Below are positions 1-8,776 of a DNA stretch of 64,000 nucleotides, piece after piece (position 1 is the stretch's first letter; every line of letters begins with the position of its first letter). Made by a program: the position numbers and the translations under genes. Origin of the DNA: Mesorhizobium neociceri (GTDB lineage Bacteria > Pseudomonadota > Alphaproteobacteria > Rhizobiales > Rhizobiaceae); NCBI RefSeq assembly GCF_013520985.1, contig NZ_JACDTY010000005.1:1-64000 (forward strand), read 5' to 3'. Below the pieces are notes generated by a model that did not search any database, was not told the origin of the DNA, and saw nothing but the letters and a program-made list of their open reading frames with translations.

Positions 1-191
1 TGCCGCCCTACTCCCCGGACCTCAATCCAATCGAGCAGGCCTTCGCAAAGATCAAACACTGGATGCGCCAAGCCCAGAAGCGAACCGTCGAGGACACTTG
101 GCGCCACATCGGCCACCTCGTCGAAACAATCGAACCCGGCGAATGCAAGAACTACTTCGAAAACGCCGGATACGCTTCCATCAAAACGTGA
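1..191 (+). CDS. IS630-family transposase, C-terminal fragment (cut by window edge)
   Basis: The reading frame is open from base 3 to a TGA at 189-191. It encodes about 62 residues that start PPYSPDLNPIEQAF. The P-Y-S-P-D-L-N-P-I-E motif is the hallmark around the third acidic residue (E) of the DDE catalytic triad in IS630/Tc1-mariner-type transposases. The short tail after it is normal for the family, so the 3' end looks intact. The 5' part lies outside the window, so I cannot say whether the gene is complete or carries the programmed frameshift common in IS630 elements. Confidence 0.85.
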   Translation, partial: PPYSPDLNPIEQAFAKIKHWMRQAQKRTVEDTWRHIGHLVETIEPGECKNYFENAGYASIKT

Positions 192-205
192 AAGACTCTA
201 AAGGA

Positions 206-238
206 ACAAGCAGGCGTCCGCGCGGCGCCCGCTTGTTA
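206..238 (+). terminator. Hairpin after the IS630 transposase
   Basis: The arms ACAAGC (206-211) and GCTTGT (231-236) enclose a GC-rich loop that also contains GGCG/CGCC pairing, followed by TATTTTCC. It could be a rho-independent terminator or part of the IS right end. The rest of 192-413 holds only the upstream region of the next gene. Confidence 0.5.
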
Positions 239-413
239 TTTTCCTTGGTCAACACCATATATGGAACATAGCGGGAACATCCGCTGGATGGCAGACCGGA
301 ACACAGAAAGGAGCGACGCGATGATGACGTCGGAACCGGCCTGGGTCGTCCCGGCAAAATGAGGCCGTCAACCACCTCTTCTTGCCGGGATGCGATGGCA
401 AAGGAGGTGCTCT

Positions 414-728
414 ATGGCACGCAAATCTCTGTTAGCTTGGGTGAAGACCCTGGTTCTTGCCGGTGCACTGGCGATGGGCACGAGTGCCGCCAGCGCTCAG
501 TACCAGTTCTGCGTTGAGCACGGCGTTCTCGTCGCGCATCTGAGCGAGAATTTCCAGGAAAAGCAGTTTGCGTTCGGGCTGATCGGTCAGACCGCGATCA
601 TGGAAGTCTTCGTCGGTGAGAGCGGAACCTGGACGATCGTCGTCACCAATGTCGCCGGCACAAGCTGCATCATCGCGGCCGGCAACAATTGGGAAAGTGT
701 CGTGGCCCAGTCCGGCCACGATACATGA
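414..728 (+). CDS. Small secreted protein of unknown function
   Basis: A 104-residue protein. The start at 414 is chosen because AAGGAGGTG lies about 5-7 bases upstream; the in-frame ATG at 390 has no such site. Residues 1-28 look like a Sec signal peptide: MARKS, then a hydrophobic stretch, then SAASA|Q as the likely cleavage site. The mature part is about 76 residues with two cysteines (in QFCVEH and TSCIIA), which could form one disulfide in the periplasm. I do not recognise a family. It stands alone between the IS630 remnant and a gene on the opposite strand. Confidence 0.7.
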   Translation: MARKSLLAWVKTLVLAGALAMGTSAASAQYQFCVEHGVLVAHLSENFQEKQFAFGLIGQTAIMEVFVGESGTWTIVVTNVAGTSCIIAAGNNWESVVAQSGHDT

Positions 729-800
729 CGGAACAGGCGCTGTGCCTTGCGTCACCCCACCGTAAAAAGCCGGTGAACGGTGGCCTCGCCGGCGGCATGG

Positions 801-1130
801 TCATGCGCCGATTTCCAGCCGCGTGATCCGCTCGCCGGCCAGCATGAAGTTATAGTGCAGCGTCGCCGGACTGCCGGGGAAATTGCCAGAGACGATGCCG
901 GCGACCCGCCACACATGGCCGTTGACCGTCGCGTCGGCGACCTCCACTGTCACCCGGTATTTACGTGTGGTTGCTTCCATCCAGTTGCGAATGGCGGCTG
1001 GCCCCTGATGGGTTTCGCCCTCGTCGCGAACCGTCGCGTCCGGTGCGAAGGGGATGAGCATTGCGTCGATGTCGTGCCGGTTCTTGGCAGCAAAATAATC
1101 CGCCAGCGGCTGCGGAAGTTTTACGGTCAT
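801..1130 (-). CDS. SnoaL-like / NTF2-fold protein
   Basis: A 109-residue protein starting MTVKLPQPLADYFAAKNRHD. The pattern of an N-terminal helix with Y-F-A-A-x-N-x-x-D, then F-A-x-D-A-x-V-x-D-E-G, then a G-x-x-A-I-R-x-W region and C-terminal beta strands is typical of the SnoaL_2/NTF2-like fold. These small cone-shaped proteins are often isomerases, hydrolases or ligand-binding partners. The substrate cannot be inferred. It is divergent from the HxlR regulator at 1216, with 85 bp between the starts, so that regulator probably controls it. A GGAGACGAG site precedes the ATG at 1130. Confidence 0.8.
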   Translation of the reverse strand: MTVKLPQPLADYFAAKNRHDIDAMLIPFAPDATVRDEGETHQGPAAIRNWMEATTRKYRVTVEVADATVNGHVWRVAGIVSGNFPGSPATLHYNFMLAGERITRLEIGA

Positions 1131-1215
1131 GGTCTCGTCTCCGGTTCCGGTTGTCGCCCGCCGGCTTGACGTCGGCGGTGCTTGTTCGGCCCCTAAAGTG
1201 AGGTATGCTGCGGAA

Positions 1216-1629
1216 ATGACAAGAACCGACGAAAAGGTAAGGTACTTACCTGAAAGTAAGGCCGAGCCTGAAAGTAAGGTTGGGGCTGAAAGCAAGGTCG
1301 CGCCGCTGACGCCCTCATCCGCGGCGAGCGGCGTCGAGAATGTGCTGCGCATCCTCGAAGGGCGCTGGAAGCTGGTGATCCTGTTTCACCTGTTCGGCGG
1401 CAAGGTGCTGCGCTTCTCCGACCTCGAACGGGCGATCCCGGCGATCTCGCAGAAGATGCTGATTCAACAGCTACGGCAGATGGAGGCCGATGGCATCGTG
1501 CGCCGTATCGTGCATCACCAGGTGCCGCCGAAGGTCGAGTATTGCCTGACCGACTGGGGACAGTCGCTGTGCCCGGCGCTCGATGCCCTGTTGAAATGGG
1601 CGGCCAAGAAAGAACCTGCCGCAAGCTGA
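1216..1629 (+). CDS. HxlR-family transcriptional regulator
   Basis: A 137-residue winged-helix protein. The HxlR core begins near residue 35 with a G-R-W-K-L-V-I-L-F-H-L segment and continues through R-F-S-D-L-E-R-A-I-P-x-I-S-Q-K-M-L and the wing V-H-H-Q-V-P-P-K-V-E-Y-x-L-T. The N-terminal cysteine that senses quinones or aldehydes in some HxlR proteins is absent. The first 35 residues are unusual: a six-residue unit (P/A-E-S-K-x-x) occurs three times, encoded by 18-bp tandem DNA repeats. An in-frame ATG at 1129 also exists, but it overlaps the divergent gene. Probable target: the SnoaL-like gene. Confidence 0.85.
   Translation: MTRTDEKVRYLPESKAEPESKVGAESKVAPLTPSSAASGVENVLRILEGRWKLVILFHLFGGKVLRFSDLERAIPAISQKMLIQQLRQMEADGIVRRIVHHQVPPKVEYCLTDWGQSLCPALDALLKWAAKKEPAAS
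1236..1304. repeat. Inverted repeat plus three 18-bp tandem repeats in the HxlR 5' region
   Basis: GGTAAG (1236-1241) and CTTACC (1245-1250) form a perfect palindrome around GTA. It is followed by three 18-bp units at 1251-1268, 1269-1286 and 1287-1304, each beginning TGAAAGYAAGG. The repeats lie inside the 5' coding region of the HxlR gene. They could be an autoregulatory operator or simply a coding repeat. Confidence 0.6.
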
Positions 1630-1637
1630 GGTAGGAT

Positions 1638-2297
1638 CTACCGCGTCGCCGCTGCCTCGGCATGGCCGCGCAGCAGCGCCATCAGGCGTTTGGCGTCCTT
1701 GGCGGCGGCTTCCTCGTCGCCGGCCAGGATCGAGCGGATCAGCGCGACGTGGTGCTCGGCGGATTCGGCAAGGCCGGTGTCGGCCTTGTAGCGGAACCAG
1801 AAGCGGCGGCTGTGCGTCTGCAAGGGTGCGGCTAGGCGCGCCGCGAACGGGTTGTCGGCAGCCAGCGCCAGCGCTTCGTCGAGCGCCTTGTCGGCCTGGA
1901 TGAAGGCCAGCACATTGCCCGAGATGACCGCCTTCTGCATGGCGAGCGCCGCTTCGTGAAACATGTCTGCGGCTTCGCGGGTGACGAAGCGAGCGGCCGA
2001 GCGGGCCAGCACCACCTCGACGCCGCGCCTTGCATCAAGCACACGCAGCCAGTCGCCGGGGTGCAGCGGGGCGATGGCGATGCCGGCGCGGGGCCTGACG
2101 TCCAGCAGCCCTTCCCATGCCAGGCGCTGGATCGCTTCGCGCACCGGCGTGCGGCCAAGGCCGAGCCTTTCGATCAGGGCGCCCTCGGTGACGAAGCTCG
2201 ACGGCGCCAGTTCCAATGTCACGATCATATGCTCGAGCACGCGGTAAGCCTTGACGGCGGCCGGTTCGGATGTCGTGCCTGGTTCGATGGATATCAA
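1638..2297 (-). CDS. GntR/FadR-type repressor, likely HypR-like regulator of hydroxyproline catabolism
   Basis: A GntR winged-helix domain (E-R-L-G-L-G-R-T-P-V-R-E-A-I-Q-R-L core) is followed by an all-helical FCD ligand-binding domain with the expected R-x-x-x-E and H residues. I chose a TTG start at 2297 (219 residues) because AGGAGA lies 7 bases upstream. The in-frame ATG at 2330 sits inside a palindrome that looks like the operator. The gene is divergent from the hydroxyproline genes beginning at 2400. In Sinorhizobium meliloti a GntR-type repressor, HypR, controls the equivalent locus, so that role is inferred here. Confidence 0.88.
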   Translation of the reverse strand: MISIEPGTTSEPAAVKAYRVLEHMIVTLELAPSSFVTEGALIERLGLGRTPVREAIQRLAWEGLLDVRPRAGIAIAPLHPGDWLRVLDARRGVEVVLARSAARFVTREAADMFHEAALAMQKAVISGNVLAFIQADKALDEALALAADNPFAARLAAPLQTHSRRFWFRYKADTGLAESAEHHVALIRSILAGDEEAAAKDAKRLMALLRGHAEAAATR

Positions 2298-2308
2298 AGG
2301 CGGTCTCC

Positions 2309-2329
2309 TGATATATTTTAGATATATCA
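2309..2329. promoter_or_regulatory. Putative GntR operator 1
   Basis: TGATATAT (2309-2316) and ATATATCA (2322-2329) form a perfect 8-bp inverted repeat with a TTTAG spacer. It lies in the divergent intergenic region just upstream of the chosen TTG start of the GntR gene. It shares the core TGATATATCA with operator 2. Confidence 0.65.
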
Positions 2330-2373
2330 TAACAGATTCCGCATTGACAGCGGATTTCTTACCAGATATACGG

Positions 2374-2385
2374 CTGATATATCAG
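2374..2385. promoter_or_regulatory. Putative GntR operator 2
   Basis: CTGATATATCAG is a perfect 12-bp palindrome ending 14 bases before the ATG at 2400 of the deaminase gene. Together with operator 1 it suggests one repressor controlling both divergent transcripts. Confidence 0.65.
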
Positions 2386-2399
2386 ATGGAGAAATGACC

Positions 2400-3293
2400 A
2401 TGTGGACCGGAGTTTTCCCCGCCGTCACGACCAAATTCACCGAGGACGATCGCCTCGACCATGCCGAGATGGAGCGCTGCTTTGCGCTGCAGATGGAGGC
2501 CGGTTGCGACGGCATCATCGTCTGCGGTTCGCTCGGCGAAGGGCCGATGCTGTCGCATGACGAGAAGATCGAGGTGTTGAAGACCGCCCAGAAGGTTGCC
2601 GGCAACAAGCCGGTGCTGCTGACGATCAACGAGGCGGGCACCCGCGAGGCGGCAAGCATTGCCAAGCGCGCCGCCAAGGAGGGTGCCAACGGCCTGATGG
2701 TGGTGCCGAGCCCGATCTATCACACCAACCCCGAAGAGACAGTCGCCGCCTTGCGCGCCGTGGCGGCGGCCGGCGACCTGCCGGTGATGATCTACTCCAA
2801 CCGGCTCGCCTACCGCGTCGACGTCACCGTCGACCAGATGGAGGAGCTCGCCGCCGACAAGCGCTTCGTCGCCATCAAGGAATCGTCCGACGATATCCGC
2901 CGTTCGACCGAGATCATCAACCGCTTCGGCGACCGCTACGACCTGTTCACCGGCGTCGACAATCTCGCCTTCGAGGCGCTGTCGGTCGGCGCTATCGGCT
3001 GGGTGGCGGGTCTGGTTGTCGCCTTCCCGCGCGAGACCGTCGCCATCTACCAGCTGATGAAGCAGGGCCGCCGCGAAGAGGCGCTTTCGATCTACCGCTG
3101 GTTCCGGCCGCTGCTCGATCTCGATGTCTCGACCTATCTGGTACAAAATATCAAGCTTGCCGAAGTGCTCGCGATCAACACAAATGACCGCGTGCGCATG
3201 CCGCGCCAGCCGCTGTCGGGCGAGCGCCGCAAGGTCGTCGAAAAGATCGTCAAGGACGCGCTGGCGGTACGGCCGAAGCTGCCGTCCTTCTGA
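2400..3293 (+). CDS. hypD: DapA-family 1-pyrroline-4-hydroxy-2-carboxylate deaminase
   Basis: A 297-residue (beta/alpha)8 aldolase of the DHDPS/NAL class I superfamily. The Schiff-base lysine is in the V-A-I-K-E-S-S motif, the activating tyrosine in the M-I-Y-S-N-R motif, and the substrate loop is C-G-S-L-G-E-G. True DapA normally has G-T-T-G-E, so lysine synthesis is unlikely. Beside a hydroxyproline epimerase and an FAD amino-acid oxidase, the best role is deamination of pyrroline-hydroxycarboxylate to 2-oxoglutarate semialdehyde (EC 3.5.4.22). ATG 2400 is preferred over ATG 2394 because GGAG lies 8 bases before it. The 2-oxoglutarate semialdehyde dehydrogenase expected next in the pathway is not in this window. 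Confidence 0.85.
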   Translation: MWTGVFPAVTTKFTEDDRLDHAEMERCFALQMEAGCDGIIVCGSLGEGPMLSHDEKIEVLKTAQKVAGNKPVLLTINEAGTREAASIAKRAAKEGANGLMVVPSPIYHTNPEETVAALRAVAAAGDLPVMIYSNRLAYRVDVTVDQMEELAADKRFVAIKESSDDIRRSTEIINRFGDRYDLFTGVDNLAFEALSVGAIGWVAGLVVAFPRETVAIYQLMKQGRREEALSIYRWFRPLLDLDVSTYLVQNIKLAEVLAINTNDRVRMPRQPLSGERRKVVEKIVKDALAVRPKLPSF

Positions 3294-3303
3294 GGAAGGT
3301 TAG

Positions 3304-3747
3304 ATGCCGTCTCATCTCAAGCGCGTCGAAAGCGATGGAGACTGGTCGGCATATCACAGCATACGCAAGCGCGTTCTTTGGGAGGATCGGGGCCTGGGCG
3401 GTTATGACGAACGGCATCCCGACGACCGTCTTGCCGACAATCATCCGCTGCTCCTAATGCAGGATGGCGCGCCGGTGGGGACTGCCAGGCTGGATGTTGT
3501 CGACCAGCACCTCGGCATTGTCAGGCTTGTTGCGATCGAATCCGGGCTGCAACGGCGCGGCCTAGGTCGCGCCCTCATGAGCCAAGTGGAGACTTATGCC
3601 CGTGGCCTCGGTCTCGTTCGGCTGGAGGTCAATGCCGCCAGGGATGCCGAAGGGTTCTATCATAGGCTCGGCTGGGAGACTGTGCATTCTGACCGGAAGA
3701 ACCCGCTGATGACGAAAGCCCTGAAAGCTGGAGGCATTCCATCGTGA
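3304..3747 (+). CDS. GNAT-family N-acetyltransferase
   Basis: A 147-residue GNAT domain. The acetyl-CoA pyrophosphate loop is visible as L-Q-R-R-G-L-G-R-A-L-M (Q/R-x-x-G-x-G/A), followed by the R-L-E-V-N-A strand and a Y-H-R-L-G-W motif near the C-terminus. It lies 10 bp after the deaminase and its stop overlaps the next start (GTGA), so it is part of the hydroxyproline operon. The acceptor is unknown. It may detoxify a pathway side product, which is only an inference from operon membership. Confidence 0.85.
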   Translation: MPSHLKRVESDGDWSAYHSIRKRVLWEDRGLGGYDERHPDDRLADNHPLLLMQDGAPVGTARLDVVDQHLGIVRLVAIESGLQRRGLGRALMSQVETYARGLGLVRLEVNAARDAEGFYHRLGWETVHSDRKNPLMTKALKAGGIPS

Positions 3748-4991
3748 CTGCGCCAATTTTGGACGTCGCCATTGTCGGTGGCGGCATTGTCGGCATCTGT
3801 GCGGCCGCCCAACTGGTGGAGGCCGGGCGCAGCGTCACCATCTTCGACCGCACCGGCATCTGCGAGGAAACCAGTTCCGGCAATGCCGCCGCCTTTGCCT
3901 TCTCCGACGTGCTGCCGATGGCGCATAAGGGGATGATGCGGCAATTGCCGAAATGGCTTGCCGACCCGCTCGGGCCGCTCGCCATACCACCAGCCTATTT
4001 GCCCAAACTCCTGCCTTGGCTGATCCGCTTTTGGCGCGCCGGCGCGCCGAGGCATTACGAGGCGAGCCTTGCCGCGCAGGCCGGCATGATGAAGCTCGCC
4101 GAGGCAGAGTGGATGGGACTGCTCGACCGTTCCGGCGCGCGGCCGATGCTGCACGAGGACGGCTCGCTGGAACTCTACGAATGCGAGGCCGAGTTTCAGA
4201 GCGGGCTCCCCGGCTGGGCGGCGCGCGAGCGTTTCGGCATCGGCTTTCGCCATGTCGAAGGCGACGAACTGGCGCAGCTGCAGCCGGGCCTGTCGCCGCG
4301 CTTCATCAAGGGCACCTTCGTACCGGTATGGAAGACCGTTGCCGACCCGAAACTGCTCGGCAAGGCGGTGTGGGCCTATGCCGAAGGGTTGGGTGCGCGT
4401 TTCGAAAAAGCACGCGTCGAGCGCGTTGCGGCCGATCATGCTGGCGCGACGCTAACGCTGGCCGACGGTACGGCCAGGCAGGCAAGGAACCTCGTCGTCG
4501 CGGCCGGCGCATGGTCGCATCTACTGGCCAAGAACCTCGGCGACATTATCCCGCTCGAGACCGAGCGCGGCTACAACACAACCTTGCCGAAGACCGCCTT
4601 CGATGTGCGGCGGATGCTGATCTTCTCCGGCCACGGCTTCGTCATCACGCCACTCGACACAGGCTTGCGTGTCGGCGGCGCCGTCGAGTTGGGCGGACTC
4701 GACCGGCCGCCGAATTTTGCGCGCTCGAAGGCCATGCTGGAAAAAGCTGGACAATTCCTTCCGGGGCTGGACTCATCAGGTGGCCGCGAGTGGATGGGCT
4801 ATCGCCCGTCGCTGCCGGATTCGCTGCCGGTTATCGGCGCCTCGCGCGCGTCGCCCAATGTCGTCTACGCCTTTGGCCATGGCCATCTCGGCCTGACCCA
4901 GGCGGCGGCCAGCGGCCGCTTGATCCGCGATCTCGTTCTCGGGCAGACTTCGCCGATCGATCTTACTCCCTTCAGTCCGCAACGGTTTTGA
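3744..4991 (+). CDS. hypO: FAD-dependent D-amino acid oxidase/dehydrogenase, likely D-hydroxyproline oxidase
   Basis: A 415-residue DAO-family flavoprotein. The N-terminal Rossmann motif is V-G-G-G-I-V-G-I-C-A-A followed by the acidic strand end F-D-R, and the C-terminal FAD contact region is G-H-G-H-L-G-L-T. The length matches DadA-like dehydrogenases rather than the larger multimeric enzymes. It starts with GTG overlapping the GNAT stop by 4 bp. In the pathway, cis-4-hydroxy-D-proline made by the epimerase downstream is oxidised to 1-pyrroline-4-hydroxy-2-carboxylate, which feeds the deaminase upstream. Substrate is inferred from context. Confidence 0.85.
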   Translation: MTAPILDVAIVGGGIVGICAAAQLVEAGRSVTIFDRTGICEETSSGNAAAFAFSDVLPMAHKGMMRQLPKWLADPLGPLAIPPAYLPKLLPWLIRFWRAGAPRHYEASLAAQAGMMKLAEAEWMGLLDRSGARPMLHEDGSLELYECEAEFQSGLPGWAARERFGIGFRHVEGDELAQLQPGLSPRFIKGTFVPVWKTVADPKLLGKAVWAYAEGLGARFEKARVERVAADHAGATLTLADGTARQARNLVVAAGAWSHLLAKNLGDIIPLETERGYNTTLPKTAFDVRRMLIFSGHGFVITPLDTGLRVGGAVELGGLDRPPNFARSKAMLEKAGQFLPGLDSSGGREWMGYRPSLPDSLPVIGASRASPNVVYAFGHGHLGLTQAAASGRLIRDLVLGQTSPIDLTPFSPQRF

Positions 4992-5004
4992 GTTCGAGGA
5001 AATC

Positions 5005-6006
5005 ATGGCCAAAAAATCCTTCTTCTGCATCGACGGCCATACGTGCGGCAATCCGGTGCGGCTGGTCGCCGGTGGCGGTCCTTTGCTTCAGGGTTCGACG
5101 ATGATGGAGCGGCGGGCGCATTTCCTGGCGGAATATGACTGGATCCGCACCGGGCTGATGTTCGAGCCGCGCGGCCATGACGTGATGTCGGGCTCGATCC
5201 TCTATCCGCCGACGCGCGAGGATTGCGACATCGCCATCCTGTTCATCGAAACCTCAGGTTGCCTGCCGATGTGCGGCCACGGCACGATCGGCACGGTGAC
5301 GATGGCCATCGAGCATGGGCTGATCAAGCCAAAGACGCCGGGTGTGCTCAGGCTCGACACGCCCGCCGGGCTGGTCATCGCCGAGTACAAACAGGTGGGC
5401 GACTATGTCGAGGAGGTGCGCATCACCAATGTGCCGTCCTTCCTCTATGCCGAAGGGCTGACGGTCGACTGCCCGCAGCTTGGCGAAATCAGCGTCGATG
5501 TCGCCTATGGTGGCAATTTCTACGCCATCGTCGAGCCGCAGGCGAATTACCGCGACATGGCTGATTATTCCGCCGGCGACTTCATCGCCTGGAGCCCGGT
5601 GGTGCGGCAGCGGCTCAACGAGAAGTATTCGTTCGTGCATCCGGAAAACCCAGGGATCAACCGGCTGTCGCACATGCTGTGGACGGGCAAGCCGACGGTG
5701 GCGGGCGCGGATGGGCGCAACGCCGTCTTCTATGGCGACAAGGCGATCGACCGCTCACCCTGCGGCACAGGCACTTCGGCGCGCATGGCGCAGCTTCATG
5801 CCAAGGGCAAGCTCAAGGCTGGCGACAGCTTTGTTCATCAATCGATCATCGGTTCGCTGTTCAAGGGCAAGGTGGAAAAGGACGTCACGGTCGCCGGCAA
5901 GCCGGCCATCATCCCTTCGATCGGCGGCTGGGCGCGGATGACCGGTCTGAACACCATCTTCATCGACGACCGCGACCCGTTCGCACACGGCTTTGTGGTC
6001 AAGTGA
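5005..6006 (+). CDS. hypRE: 4-hydroxyproline 2-epimerase (proline racemase family)
   Basis: A 333-residue proline-racemase-superfamily enzyme. The two catalytic cysteines are C90 in the M-C-G-H-G-T motif and C253 in the S-P-C-G-T-G-T-S motif, so it is a Cys/Cys epimerase and not a Cys/Thr dehydratase. It converts trans-4-hydroxy-L-proline to cis-4-hydroxy-D-proline, the first step of bacterial hydroxyproline catabolism. It lies 13 bp after the oxidase and is the last gene of the operon. Its 3' end overlaps the convergent LysR gene by 8 bp. Confidence 0.93.
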   Translation: MAKKSFFCIDGHTCGNPVRLVAGGGPLLQGSTMMERRAHFLAEYDWIRTGLMFEPRGHDVMSGSILYPPTREDCDIAILFIETSGCLPMCGHGTIGTVTMAIEHGLIKPKTPGVLRLDTPAGLVIAEYKQVGDYVEEVRITNVPSFLYAEGLTVDCPQLGEISVDVAYGGNFYAIVEPQANYRDMADYSAGDFIAWSPVVRQRLNEKYSFVHPENPGINRLSHMLWTGKPTVAGADGRNAVFYGDKAIDRSPCGTGTSARMAQLHAKGKLKAGDSFVHQSIIGSLFKGKVEKDVTVAGKPAIIPSIGGWARMTGLNTIFIDDRDPFAHGFVVK

Positions 6007-6904
6007 GATTGCTGGGCTGCTGATCATCCGGCCCGACCCAGACCTCACGGCGAAACCAGTCGGCAAAGGTGAGCGCGGCGGGCGAGGCATTCGCCGACAT
6101 GGTCAGGAAGTATGCCTTGTCGCGGTTGGTCGAGATGTCGGACAGGACCACGAGGTCGCCCCGCTTCAGTTCGTCGCGGAAAACATCGACCGGACAAAGC
6201 GCCACGCCGTGGCCGGCAATGACCGCAGTCGCCAGAATGTTGAAGTCGGCAAAGACCGGCCCGTTGCCGACATCGACCTTGGCCAGTCCGGCCTCGGCAA
6301 ACCACTCGTCCCAGCCCTGACGGTTCTCGTCATGCAGCAGGTCGGCGCCGGCGATCCCGGCAGGGGTTCGCAGATGCTCCCTGCCGGCCAGGTAATAGGG
6401 GCTGCACACCGGCCGGTTGAGGCGCGAAAACAGCTTCAGGCTGGTGACGCCGGGCGTCGGATCGGCGCCGAGCGTGATCAGCACGTCATTGTCGCCATCG
6501 CCAAGCCTGTCCTCCGCCTTGGCATAGGCGACGCGCATGCCGATGTCGGGATGGCTGGCGGTGAAGGCGGGCAGGCGGGGCACCAGCCAGCGGCTGGCGA
6601 TGGACGGAATGCAGCCGACGGAAATGGTCGCCGCAGCGGCATTGCGCCGGATGCGCCGGCAGGTGGCGCCGAGTTCGGCAAGGGCAGCACTCGCCGACGC
6701 TTGCAGGATCACGCCGGCGTCGGTCAGCCTTACCTTGCGCGCATCGCGATGGAATAGAGACACGCCCAGCCACTCCTCCAGGCGCCTTATCTGGTGGCTG
6801 ATCGCCGGATGGGTCACATGCAGTTCCTCGGCAGCAGCGGAAAAGCTCAGGCGGCGCGAGGCAGCCTCGAAAGCGCGAATGGCATTCAGCGGGATGTAGT
6901 CCAT
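5999..6904 (-). CDS. LysR-family regulator (GcvA-like)
   Basis: A 301-residue LTTR. The N-terminal helix-turn-helix runs from about residue 5 to 60 (N-A-I-R-A-F-E-A-A-S-R, S-F-S-A-A-A-E-E-L-H-V-T-H-P-A-I-S-H-Q-I). It is followed by a type-2 periplasmic-binding-like effector domain. The T-H-P-A-I-S-H-Q signature is closest to the GcvA subgroup, which often senses amino acids. It is convergent with the epimerase gene and divergent from the EctC-like gene at 7037, so the latter is its most likely target. A second regulator beside the GntR suggests two-layer control of the locus. Confidence 0.9.
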   Translation of the reverse strand: MDYIPLNAIRAFEAASRRLSFSAAAEELHVTHPAISHQIRRLEEWLGVSLFHRDARKVRLTDAGVILQASASAALAELGATCRRIRRNAAAATISVGCIPSIASRWLVPRLPAFTASHPDIGMRVAYAKAEDRLGDGDNDVLITLGADPTPGVTSLKLFSRLNRPVCSPYYLAGREHLRTPAGIAGADLLHDENRQGWDEWFAEAGLAKVDVGNGPVFADFNILATAVIAGHGVALCPVDVFRDELKRGDLVVLSDISTNRDKAYFLTMSANASPAALTFADWFRREVWVGPDDQQPSNLT

Positions 6905-7036
6905 CTGTAAGATTTACTAACATGATCGGTGAGAAGCAATCATTTGAAAGCCTGCCTGGCATGCGGCATCTCTGCAGCGGATCATCAATCCATCCATAAT
7001 CTTCCGGCCATGGCCGGTATCCGCAGGGAAATCGTC

Positions 7037-7423
7037 ATGTTCACCAGACAATTGGCTGATGTAGAAAAATCTGACTTCTTCGTGAATTGGGGCAATGGCA
7101 CCAGCCACCGGCTACTGACCCAGCAGGACGGCATGGGCTTCACTGTCTGCCACACCGTCGTGCGCGCCGGCAGCGAATCGCGCCTCCAGTATCGGCAACA
7201 TTTCGAGGCCTGCTATTGCATCGCCGGCGCCGGCGAGGTCGAGGACATGTCGGGTGCGGTGCACCGCATCGAGCCGGGTACGATCTATGTGCTCAATGAG
7301 CATGACGAGCACTATCTGCGGGCCGACGCCGTGGGCGACATGATCCTGGTCAGTGTCTTCAATCCGCCCTTGAAGGGCACGGAGCGGCATGCACTGAGCG
7401 AGGACGGTGGGTCCGCCTATTGA
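7037..7423 (+). CDS. Orphan ectoine synthase-like cupin (EctC homologue)
   Basis: A 128-residue cupin that aligns along its whole length with EctC: [15 protein letters not shown], then [18 protein letters not shown], a V-F-N-P-P-L-x-G-x-E segment and a terminal G-G-S-A-Y. EctC closes N-gamma-acetyl-diaminobutyrate to ectoine using a cupin-bound metal. No ectA, ectB, ectD or ectoine transporter is present in the window, so this is an orphan. ATG 7037 is chosen because AGGGAA lies about 7 bases upstream and it gives the normal EctC length; ATG 6929 would add 36 unrelated residues. True substrate unknown. Confidence 0.85.
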   Translation: MFTRQLADVEKSDFFVNWGNGTSHRLLTQQDGMGFTVCHTVVRAGSESRLQYRQHFEACYCIAGAGEVEDMSGAVHRIEPGTIYVLNEHDEHYLRADAVGDMILVSVFNPPLKGTERHALSEDGGSAY

Positions 7424-7869
7424 TCAAAGAAGGGCAGCCGCTTCCACGCCCGGCGGCCGGGCCTGGACGCTCGGATACACATAGTCTTTTATCGACCATC
7501 GCGGTCCACTCGCTCGAGGCTTTGTGGCGAAGTAGCAAGAATCTTGCCCCCGAGGAAAGGAATGTGGCTAAAAAACGAAGCCTGTCAGCAACGCAACGAT
7601 TCGTCTCATCACCTAATTTTGACGGTGATTTCTTCGAAATGGGGTGCATTGTCCGGCTGAATCGTCAAAGACATTGCGTTATGCCAATGATAGGGTCCGC
7701 GATAGTCCAGGGGTCGGGAGCAAAAAACGGGCAATCGGACTGCGTGCCGGCAAAACACGCACGACGTTTGAAAAATCACGTTGCAATCCGGGCTCGAAAC
7801 TTTACGACTAGGGGAAATACGAAAAGGAATGCGTCTGCATGGGCGACATTCCAGGGGAGCCATGTACAC
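7424..7869 (+). other. 446-bp leader region upstream of the liv operon, no gene seen
   Basis: The frame upstream of livH stays open through this stretch, but its codon use and composition do not look coding and no family is recognisable. It probably carries the promoter and untranslated leader of the branched-chain amino acid transporter. I could not identify a convincing riboswitch or terminator. Confidence 0.4.
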
Positions 7870-8772
<903 letters not shown>

Positions 8773-8776
8773 GACA

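Noticed and set aside
2400..3293. Dihydrodipicolinate synthase for lysine synthesis
   Set aside because: The substrate loop and the neighbours (hydroxyproline epimerase, FAD oxidase, GntR) fit the hydroxyproline-pathway deaminase better.
5005..6006. trans-3-hydroxy-L-proline dehydratase
   Set aside because: Dehydratases of this superfamily have threonine in place of the second cysteine; here both C90 and C253 are present.
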